From Candidatus Pantoea formicae (GTDB lineage Bacteria > Pseudomonadota > Gammaproteobacteria > Enterobacterales > Enterobacteriaceae), in NCBI RefSeq assembly GCF_011752625.1, contig NZ_VWXD01000003.1, positions 620,001-684,000 on the forward strand: a stretch of 64,000 bases of DNA. The letters are read 5' to 3'. Every line of letters starts with the position of its first letter. Position 1 is the stretch's first letter. Shown here piece after piece: positions 57,134 to 64,000 of the stretch. Both the position numbers and the translations under genes were made by a program. The notes beneath the pieces were generated by a model. That model worked only from the letters and a program-made list of their open reading frames with translations, was not told the DNA's origin and ran no database searches.

Positions 57134-58387
57134 ATGAAAAAGGAAGAGAACACGCAGCGAGCGTCCTCCTATTGGAAGCGACTTACCGCTTTACTGTGTC
57201 TGGGATGGGTCGTCATTTGGATTTATCGTTCCATGTTGACCCCGATTTATCCGCAGGTGATGCAAACCCTGGATCTGCATAGCAACCAGCAGATCGGTAT
57301 TATCGCCAGCATTTACTTTTTTGCTTATGTCCTGCTGCAAGTTCCAGCAGGCATGATTTCTGACAAGTTTGATAAGCGATTGATTTTATCGTTCGGCTTC
57401 CTGGTCTTCGCGCTTGCCACCTTTTTGATGTCGGCTTCGCAAAGTCTGGTGGTCATCTATATCGCGAGTGCGCTCGCAGGTTTGAGTGGCGCATTTTTTT
57501 ACGGTGCTGCGTTCTCGCTGTCAGGTCAGGATATCCCAGCCAACAAGCGCAACGTCGCGACCGCGATCATCAACAGTGGATCGTCGGTTGGAATGGTCAT
57601 TGGCCTGAGCGGTTCATCGTGGCTGGTGCTCAGTCAGTCGGTTGATTGGCAGCTGATGTTAAAAGGTGTCGCGCTGATTATGGTGCTGACCTTTGCCCTG
57701 TATTATCTCTTTATTCGCCGTGACAACGCGGCCTCCACGCAGTCTGCGCCGCAAAATAACCTGGCCGAGGGCAGTGGTGAAAACAGCTATTTCACCGTCA
57801 AAAAGCTGGCGGTTTACTTTGTGCTGTTTTGTAGCTGCTACGCCTATTTTCTGGTGGTCTCTTGGTTGCCCAACTTCCTGCAAACCGAGCGTCATTTCTC
57901 AGGCAGCAGTGCGGGTATGGTGGCATCACTGGTGGGGCTGGCGTCCATTCCAGGAGCGCTGATCTTCAGCATGGTGGCGGATAAATATCGCCACTACAAA
58001 TACCGGATTATGTTACTGCAACTGGTGCTAGCCGCCGTGATGTTGCTGATCTCCGCCCATGCACAAGATGCCTTTGTGATCATGCTGGGTCTGGTTGGCT
58101 ATGGACTGCTGGGCAAACTGGCACTCGATCCGCTGCTGATTTCAACCATCTCCGACCTTTCTAATAAGAAGAAGCTGGCAACCTCTCTCAGTATCTACAA
58201 CTTCTTCGGCATGTCTGCCTCTTTCATCGCCCCTTGGCTCACCGGCAACATCGCCGATCGTACCGGTAGCACCTTAGACGCATTCAACTTAGCGGGCATC
58301 ATCCTCGCCACAGGCGCTGTGGTGCTGGTTGTCGTGTTCATTTTCACGAGTCATAAACAAAACAGGAGCCAGTATGAATATCGATAA
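57134..58387 (+). CDS. MFS transporter of the ureide operon
   Basis: 417 residues, about 12 helices. WVVIWIYRSMLTPIYPQVM at the start, and the loop 2-3 region GMISDKFDKRLILSFGFLVFALATF follows the MFS D-x2-G-R/K pattern. Its end overlaps the allD start by 14 bp, so it likely carries the substrate of that pathway (ureidoglycolate or a related ureide; inference). GAGGG precedes the ATG. Confidence 0.88.
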   Translation: MKKEENTQRASSYWKRLTALLCLGWVVIWIYRSMLTPIYPQVMQTLDLHSNQQIGIIASIYFFAYVLLQVPAGMISDKFDKRLILSFGFLVFALATFLMSASQSLVVIYIASALAGLSGAFFYGAAFSLSGQDIPANKRNVATAIINSGSSVGMVIGLSGSSWLVLSQSVDWQLMLKGVALIMVLTFALYYLFIRRDNAASTQSAPQNNLAEGSGENSYFTVKKLAVYFVLFCSCYAYFLVVSWLPNFLQTERHFSGSSAGMVASLVGLASIPGALIFSMVADKYRHYKYRIMLLQLVLAAVMLLISAHAQDAFVIMLGLVGYGLLGKLALDPLLISTISDLSNKKKLATSLSIYNFFGMSASFIAPWLTGNIADRTGSTLDAFNLAGIILATGAVVLVVVFIFTSHKQNRSQYEYR

Positions 58388-59426
58388 GGTCACGCTGCAT
58401 ACGCTTATCGCCAGCAAACTCACCCTCGCCGGACTCTCGGCCGACTATGCCGCCGTGATGGCTGATGTCTTGGTGTTTGCTGAAGCACGCGGCATTCACT
58501 CTCATGGCACCGTGCGAGTGGAGTACTACTCCGAACGTATTCAGAAAGGCGGTATCACACTGCACCCTGAGATTCGCGTGGAAACCACCGGTCCCTGCAG
58601 CGCCATCTTGCACGGTGATAATGGCCCCGGCATGGTGCTGTCGAAGCAGGCAATGGAAGTCGCCATCGATATGGCGAAAGAAAAAGGCATTGCGGTGGTT
58701 GGCATCAAGAACATGAGCCACAGCGGTGCCATATCCTATTACACCCAAATGGCCGCTGAAGCGGGCTTGATTGGCCTGGCGATGTGCCAGTCCGACCCTA
58801 TGGTCGTACCCTTCGGTGGCGCAGAGATCTATTACGGTACCAACCCCCTCTCCTTCTCTGCACCGGGCCGCGACAACATCATGACCTTTGATATGGCCAC
58901 ATCGGTGCAGGCGTGGGGAAAAATCCTTGATATGCGATCGCGTGATAAAGCCATTCCAGACAGTTGGGCAGTAGATGCCAGCGGTAAACCGACCACCAAC
59001 CCACACGACGTGCGTGGCCTGTTGCCGATCGCCGGGCCAAAAGGCTACGGCCTGATGATGATGATCGACATCCTTTCAGGGGTGCTGCTCGGCCTGCCGT
59101 TTGGACGCAGCGTGAGCTCCATGTATGCCGATCTCAGTAAAGGTCGCGATCTCGGGCAACTACACATTGTTATCAATCCGGCTTTCTTTGGCGATCAACA
59201 GACCTTCCTTGACAACGTACAACAAGTGATGGGCGAACTGAACCAGGTTCGTCCAGCAGAGGGCGTGGAAAAGGTGATGTATCCCGGTGAGATTGCAGAC
59301 CTTGAACAGGCGCGTACCGAGAAAGAAGGCATCGATATTGTCGATAGCATTTATGACTACCTAAAGTCCGAGCACGTCTGGATCAACTCTTACGATCACA
59401 AAGATCCGTTTGCTGAAAGCCATTAA
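58374..59426 (+). CDS. allD: Ureidoglycolate dehydrogenase
   Basis: 350 residues of the malate/L-lactate dehydrogenase-2 family. EARGIHSHGTVRVEYYSERI, VGIKNMSHSGAISYYTQMA, YYGTNPLSFSAPG and GPKGYGLMMMIDILSGVLLG fit AllD. It oxidises (S)-ureidoglycolate to oxalurate with NAD+. AGGAG precedes the ATG at 58374. Overlaps the MFS gene and is followed by allE at 10 bp. Confidence 0.9.
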   Translation: MNIDKVTLHTLIASKLTLAGLSADYAAVMADVLVFAEARGIHSHGTVRVEYYSERIQKGGITLHPEIRVETTGPCSAILHGDNGPGMVLSKQAMEVAIDMAKEKGIAVVGIKNMSHSGAISYYTQMAAEAGLIGLAMCQSDPMVVPFGGAEIYYGTNPLSFSAPGRDNIMTFDMATSVQAWGKILDMRSRDKAIPDSWAVDASGKPTTNPHDVRGLLPIAGPKGYGLMMMIDILSGVLLGLPFGRSVSSMYADLSKGRDLGQLHIVINPAFFGDQQTFLDNVQQVMGELNQVRPAEGVEKVMYPGEIADLEQARTEKEGIDIVDSIYDYLKSEHVWINSYDHKDPFAESH

Positions 59427-59436
59427 GGAGAGAATC

Positions 59437-60267
59437 ATGGAACACGGCAGCTATTACGCACCGCACGGCGGCCTTGATGGACAAAAAAGTCTGTTGACTG
59501 GACGTTCAGTGTTTACCGAAGCCTACGCCTTTATCCCGCGTGGCGTGATGTCAGATATTGTGACCAGCCAGTTACCCTTCTGGCAGCACACCCGTCTATG
59601 GGTATTGTCGCGCCCCATGAGCGGTTTCTCCGAAACCTTCTCGCATTACATTATGGAAGTGGGCCCACAAGGTGGCAGCGATCGCCCAGAATCCGATCCC
59701 GCCGCGCAAAGTGCGTTGTTTGTTTTAGAAGGCCACCTACATTTAACGGTGGAAGGTGCACAGCATGATTTGGTGCCCGGCAGCTTCGTTTACATCCCGG
59801 CTGGCGCGCAGTGGCAAATCAAGAATACCCACAGTGAAGCCGCCCGCTTCAATTGGATCCGTAAAATCTGGCAACCACTGGAAGGGCTGGAAAAACCGCC
59901 GTTTATGATTGCCAATGAGCGCGATATCACACCGACGGCGATGCCGGATACCGGCGGGCGCTGGGCCACAACCCGTTTCGTGGATGTGAATGATATGCGT
60001 CATGATATGCACATCACGATTGTGACTTTCAAGCCAGGCGGTCTCATTCCGTTTATGGAAACCCACGTGATGGAGCATGGCCTGTATGTGTTGCAAGGCA
60101 AAGGCGTTTACAAACTTAACGAAGACTGGATTGAGGTTGAACCTGGCGATTATATGTGGCTACGCGCATTTTGCCCGCAAGCCTGCTATGCCGGTGGCGA
60201 TGAGCCATTCCGCTATCTGCTTTATAAAGATATGAACCGCCATGCTGACTTGCATCTGTTGAAGTGA
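59437..60267 (+). CDS. allE: (S)-ureidoglycine aminohydrolase
   Basis: 276 residues, bicupin. The N-terminal cupin has FVLEGHLHLTVEG, and the C-terminal cupin has GGLIPFMETHVMEHGLYVLQGKGVY with the Mn-binding E-x3-H-x3-H-type residues. It releases ammonia from ureidoglycine to give ureidoglycolate, the AllD substrate. AAGGAG precedes the ATG. allC and allantoinase are not in the window. Confidence 0.94.
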   Translation: MEHGSYYAPHGGLDGQKSLLTGRSVFTEAYAFIPRGVMSDIVTSQLPFWQHTRLWVLSRPMSGFSETFSHYIMEVGPQGGSDRPESDPAAQSALFVLEGHLHLTVEGAQHDLVPGSFVYIPAGAQWQIKNTHSEAARFNWIRKIWQPLEGLEKPPFMIANERDITPTAMPDTGGRWATTRFVDVNDMRHDMHITIVTFKPGGLIPFMETHVMEHGLYVLQGKGVYKLNEDWIEVEPGDYMWLRAFCPQACYAGGDEPFRYLLYKDMNRHADLHLLK

Positions 60268-60272
60268 AAAAA

Positions 60273-60294
60273 ACCCGGCTGGCGCCGGGTTTTG
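60273..60294 (+). terminator. Terminator after allE
   Basis: ACCCGGC-TGGC-GCCGGGT followed by TTTG. An A run upstream could act in the phoH direction. Confidence 0.87.
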
Positions 60295-60327
60295 CTTTGC
60301 TACACTCTCAATCTACTGCTCAATGGA

Positions 60328-61116
60328 TTAACCGTATGCATGCAGCGTACGCTGGCACAGAGCCGAACGAACGCAGTCGTCTTTGCCAAAACGCACGACG
60401 CCAATCATCTCATCTTCTTCGAAGCGGGCCAGCGCATCGGCCAGACCAGATTTGACGTGAGACGGTAAGTCACACTGGGTGATATCACCGTTGACGATAA
60501 CCGTCACGTTTTCGCCTAAGCGTGTCAGGAACATCTTCATCTGTGCCGCAGTGACGTTTTGTGCCTCATCAAGGATCACTACCGCATTCTCAAAGGTACG
60601 TCCGCGCATGTATGCGAAGGGCGCGATCTCTACCTTAGCGATTTCGGGTCGCAGGCAGTACTGCATAAAGGAAGCGCCAAGACGTTTAACCAGAACGTCA
60701 TATACCGGTCGGAAATACGGGGCGAACTTCTCGGAAATGTCTCCGGGGAGGAAACCGAGATCTTCATCCGCCTGCAGAACCGGGCGCGTCACAATTATCC
60801 TTTCGATGTCCTTATTGATCAGGGCCTCAGCCGCTTTGGCTGCGCTAATCCAGGTTTTACCGCAACCGGCTTCGCCGGTGGCGAATATCAGCTGTTTCGT
60901 TTCTATGGCATTAAGATAGTGCGCTTGAGCTTCATTTCTGGCTTCAATCGGACCCCGGTCGCGTGAATCACGCGCCATACCAATTGAATCCAACCCACCC
61001 ATCTGCACCAGCGAAGTGACCGATTCTTCTTCGCGCTGACGATGACTGCGAGAATCACTACGAACGACTCTTCTTGCTTCACGACGCGCTTTGATCACTG
61101 CTTTCTGTCTTCCCAT
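60328..61116 (-). CDS. phoH: PhoH-like ATPase
   Basis: 262 residues. Walker A ATGEAGCGKTWIS and Walker B NAVVILDEAQN, with IVTRPVLQADEDLGFLPGD, define PhoH. The N-terminal 50 residues are highly basic and Arg/Ser-rich. In E. coli the gene is phosphate-starvation inducible. The molecular function is thought to involve RNA or nucleic acid. Confidence 0.95.
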   Translation of the reverse strand: MGRQKAVIKARREARRVVRSDSRSHRQREEESVTSLVQMGGLDSIGMARDSRDRGPIEARNEAQAHYLNAIETKQLIFATGEAGCGKTWISAAKAAEALINKDIERIIVTRPVLQADEDLGFLPGDISEKFAPYFRPVYDVLVKRLGASFMQYCLRPEIAKVEIAPFAYMRGRTFENAVVILDEAQNVTAAQMKMFLTRLGENVTVIVNGDITQCDLPSHVKSGLADALARFEEDEMIGVVRFGKDDCVRSALCQRTLHAYG

Positions 61117-61691
61117 AGTGGCACCTTACAGTTGGTTTCATTTATCGCGGCGGATCACCCGCGGCGATGACTTGAACGCTTTAGAGGTTTCTGTGGCTTC
61201 CTTGTAAGCCGGGTCTGACCATCGAGAATAGTGTGCAACAACGACGAAGCGCTGAAGCGCACCGGTAAAGATTTGGCGTTAATTGAGAAACGATAATTGA
61301 AAAGTGAAGAGGATACTTTGGAGGGAAGAAATCCCCCGCAGTGTACTGCGCTAGCTGAAGTGTATTTAACTGTCCGTGGAAGGACCGGGTCATGCGCGAA
61401 CTCCAGTGGACTTAGCCACACAACTGACAACGCTTATGATTAAAGTGCATCATATTTGCAGTGCATTGCAACAGTAATTTTACTTCGCGTTAAAGAAAAA
61501 GTTTTAAGCGAAGCATGAGACTTTTCGTCTTAAATTAAATTTTTCAGGCTTATCAAAAAGATGGATTATTGGGGGCTGACTGAAGTTTTTCGGAACATTC
61601 GGAAGTGAGTACGGCCGCAGTAAAGTTGCTGGTGTGGGAAAGACAGCCCCTGTGCGCCCGGCTGGACGCGCAAGGGTTGTGCATTTATTAA
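61117..61691. other. Long intergenic region between phoH and efeB
   Basis: 575 bp with no convincing gene. It holds the phoH promoter. On the minus strand TCATAAGCGTTGTCA around 61428-61442 resembles a Pho box but has one extra base between the half-repeats. An imperfect GC hairpin at about 61645-61680 may end efeB transcription. Confidence 0.5.
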
Positions 61692-62972
61692 TCAAGCTTG
61701 CAGTAAAGACTGGCCGAGATAATGATTTTCGTCCGCGACGCCCGGCAAAGCGAAAAAGTATCCGCCACCGATGGGACGAATATATTCTTCCAGCGCTTCG
61801 CCATTGAGACGCTTCTGTACGGTGATAAAGCCTTTGGTTAAATCATGCTGGTAACAGACGAACAATAACCCCATATCCAACTGCCCTGCGCCGGTGATAC
61901 CCGATGAATAGCTGTAACCGCGGCGCAGCATAAGACTGCTATCGGTTTCCGGGGTGCGCGGATTGGCCAAGCGAATGTGTGCATCCAGTGCAATCACGTC
62001 ACCGTCCGGGTCTTTGCTGTAATCCGGCACATCGCGTTCGTGCTGCATGCCCAAAGGCGCACCTGAGAGTTTTTCACGACCGAAGATGGTTTGCTGCTCG
62101 CCCAATGGCGTGCGGTCCCACATCTCAACGTGAAAACGAATAATGCGCACGGCCTGATAGCTGCCACCTAACGTCCAGGCGGGTTCCTGCTGGTTAGCCG
62201 TGACCCATAGCAGTTGATCCATCAATGCCGCATTGTGCGTGTCTGGGTTGGCAGTTCCATCCTTGAAGCCCAGTAGATTGATCGGGGTTTCCTGGCCTTT
62301 ACTGCGCGCAGCGTGGTCGGCAATGAAGCCATCGCGGCGCCAGCGCACCGCCAGCAGATCCGGCGTGTGTTTGATGATGTCACGCAGTGCATGGATCACC
62401 GTGTCTTGGGTGTTGGCGCAAATCTGGATCAGCACATCACCATGACATTGTTCGGCATCAAGTGAGTCATTAGGGAAGCGCGTCATGCTTTGCAACTGCG
62501 CAGGTTTATGCGGGCTTAAACCATAGCGCGTATCAAACAGCGAGGTGCCAACGGATAACGTCATCGTTAAATTATCTGGCGCGATATCGGCTCCCAGAAT
62601 CCCAGAGTCCATCGGCGGCAACTGCGGATTCGGCACTGAGGGTGCCGGGCCACCTTTGGTGAGAAACGCAAAGCGAGCGGTCAGCAAACGGAACAAGCGC
62701 TCTAAATCCGCTTTATCGCTGGCTAAGACATCAAACGCCACCAGCATCATTGAAGCTTGCTGCGGCGTGACAATACCTGCCTGGTGTGGACCGTAGAAAG
62801 GTTGCACCTGCTGGCGCGCATCGGGTGCCACTGTGCCGGGAGAAAAGCTGTCAGCCGCGGCTGCCGTATGGAACGGGCAGCCGCCACTCAGGGCGGCCGC
62901 GCCGCCCAACATCCCTAATCCCTGCAATAAACGACGACGCGACGGCTCTGCCGCGTCATTTTTATGGCTCAT
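61692..62972 (-). CDS. efeB: EfeB deferrochelatase/peroxidase (DyP type)
   Basis: 426 residues. Tat signal [18 protein letters not shown]. DyP-type haem peroxidase features include [10 protein letters not shown] (the GxxDG motif) and RRGYSYSSG near the C-terminus. The periplasmic component of the EfeUOB ferrous-iron uptake system, active at acid pH. It lies 2 bp after efeO on the same strand. Confidence 0.96.
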   Translation of the reverse strand: MSHKNDAAEPSRRRLLQGLGMLGGAAALSGGCPFHTAAAADSFSPGTVAPDARQQVQPFYGPHQAGIVTPQQASMMLVAFDVLASDKADLERLFRLLTARFAFLTKGGPAPSVPNPQLPPMDSGILGADIAPDNLTMTLSVGTSLFDTRYGLSPHKPAQLQSMTRFPNDSLDAEQCHGDVLIQICANTQDTVIHALRDIIKHTPDLLAVRWRRDGFIADHAARSKGQETPINLLGFKDGTANPDTHNAALMDQLLWVTANQQEPAWTLGGSYQAVRIIRFHVEMWDRTPLGEQQTIFGREKLSGAPLGMQHERDVPDYSKDPDGDVIALDAHIRLANPRTPETDSSLMLRRGYSYSSGITGAGQLDMGLLFVCYQHDLTKGFITVQKRLNGEALEEYIRPIGGGYFFALPGVADENHYLGQSLLQA

Positions 62973-62974
62973 GA

Positions 62975-64000
62975 TTAGTCGAGACCTAAAGTTCCACGCA
63001 ACAGGGAGAGATCTTCCGCCAGCGTAGTGATCGGCCCTTTCAATGCATTACGGTCAGCGGTGGTGAGCTTCTCGTAAGATTCGAAACCGTCTTTGGTGCG
63101 GTATTTGCTGAGGATGACATCCACTTTCTTGAAGTTGGCATCGACTTTCGCCAGCAGTTGCGGATTGGCTTTTTGCAGCTGTGGGCGCAGCAGATCAACG
63201 ATTTTCTGCGCACCGTCGATGTTGGCCTGGAAGTCAGAGAGGTCGGTACGGCTGTAACGATCTTCTTCACCCGAGATTTTGCTGGAGGCGACTTCTTCTA
63301 CCAGACCTGCTGCACCACCCACCACTTTGGCCGGTGGGAAGGCCAGCTCGCTGATGCGCGTTTGCAGATCCAATACATCCTGGTTCAGCTTAGTGGCAAA
63401 CTCTTCCGCACCTTTGGTGGTTTTATCCGCCCACAGGATTTTCTCAATGCGGTGGAAACCGGTGAACTTCGGATCGTCAGCTTTTTTCTCGAAGTCATCT
63501 TCACGGGCGTCGATGCTGCTATCCAGGTCGGAGAAGAGTTCAGCAATAGGTTCGATGCGCTCATAGTGTGCACGGGTTGGTGCATACAAGGCTTTGGCTT
63601 TCTCAAGGTCACCGGCTTTGACTGCGTCGGTGAAGGCTTGGGTGCCGGCAACCAGCTCTTTGACTTCGCTCATGACATAGGTTTTGTAGTCAGTGATCGG
63701 GCCAGCCAGCTGCATGATGTCGGTTTTGCCTTTGGCAGCGGTTTTCGACTCACCAGTGACAACCAGTTTGCCTTTCGGGTTGGTCAGCAAGCCGCAGGTC
63801 ATGTCGTATTCGCCCGCTTCGAGGTTAGCGGTGAGTTTCTGGCTGAAGCCTGGCGCGATGTTTTCACGCTCTTCCACCACCATCACTCCTTTGAGGATTT
63901 CCCACTCCAGCGCTTTCTGGCTGTTGTTTTTGATGATGAACTGCGTTTTCCCTGCCTGCACGTTGAGTGACATCGGCTCGCACTGTTTGTCGGTGACGGT
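62975..64000 (-). CDS. efeO: EfeO iron-uptake protein, N-terminus beyond window
   Basis: About 341 residues are visible, beginning inside the cupredoxin domain ([25 protein letters not shown]). A peptidase-M75-like domain follows with the [10 protein letters not shown] metal motif and HYERIEP. Periplasmic, it passes iron to EfeU. The gene continues past the right edge, so an internal Met at 63973 is not the true start. Confidence 0.95.
   Translation of the reverse strand, partial: TVTDKQCEPMSLNVQAGKTQFIIKNNSQKALEWEILKGVMVVEERENIAPGFSQKLTANLEAGEYDMTCGLLTNPKGKLVVTGESKTAAKGKTDIMQLAGPITDYKTYVMSEVKELVAGTQAFTDAVKAGDLEKAKALYAPTRAHYERIEPIAELFSDLDSSIDAREDDFEKKADDPKFTGFHRIEKILWADKTTKGAEEFATKLNQDVLDLQTRISELAFPPAKVVGGAAGLVEEVASSKISGEEDRYSRTDLSDFQANIDGAQKIVDLLRPQLQKANPQLLAKVDANFKKVDVILSKYRTKDGFESYEKLTTADRNALKGPITTLAEDLSLLRGTLGLD

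Noticed and set aside
61428..61442. Pho box upstream of phoH
   Set aside because: The half-repeats are one base too far apart and only one copy is seen, so it is kept as a weak resemblance only.

Overview
This window comes from a gammaproteobacterium of the order Enterobacterales. The conserved block kdsA-sirB1-sirB2-prmC-prfA-hemA / lolB-ispE-prs / ychH / pth-ychF and the chaA/chaBC arrangement match the Escherichia coli gene order closely. The accessory content (a nas nitrate-assimilation operon, a small type VI-like cluster, an LLM monooxygenase/ABC locus) fits an environmental or plant-associated member such as Pantoea, Erwinia or a relative. The genus is inference only.

Layout. 1-8656: nitrate assimilation operon on the minus strand (nasR, then nasF-E-D-B-A). 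Its control region is unusually legible: two NtrC-like palindromes, a -24/-12 sigma-54 promoter, a hexaloop hairpin of the ANTAR-target type and a factor-independent terminator in a leader of about 120 nt. 9140-18133: a plus-strand cluster of eight genes encoding a TssL-OmpA protein, a short TssM, TagF, an FHA protein, a PP2C phosphatase, a Ser/Thr kinase, an SH3-like lipoprotein and an unrecognised periplasmic protein. It has no sheath, baseplate, Hcp, VgrG or ClpV gene in the window. This is the best candidate here for an undescribed system. 18134-32766: conserved core genes (cha, kdsA, prfA/hemA, lolB/ispE/prs, pth/ychF), with a diguanylate cyclase sitting where E. coli has dauA.

32812-50446: accessory region. 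It holds a lone 1116-residue SF1 helicase with a coiled-coil insertion, a LysE-type exporter, a DUF817 membrane protein, and a five-gene minus-strand operon (peptide-type ABC transporter plus LLM flavin monooxygenase) divergent from a DszC/acyl-CoA-dehydrogenase-like monooxygenase. After these come a GlxA/FtrA-type AraC regulator next to a GAPDH paralogue, sharing a recurrent motif, and a MmyB-type regulator divergent from an MFS transporter.

50522-64000: phoA behind tandem Pho boxes; tRNA-Ser(GGA); a 686-bp transposase-less element with IS4-like ends and target-site duplication; a RarD-like transporter and LysR regulator divergent from a nitrilase-family amidohydrolase; a double-domain retropepsin-like protein; an MFS-allD-allE ureide operon; phoH; and efeB-efeO of the ferrous-iron uptake system, cut by the window edge.

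A recurring theme is nitrogen, sulfur and phosphate scavenging (nas, all, nitrilase, LLM/ABC, phoA). Coordinates of motifs were read by eye. No database search was run.
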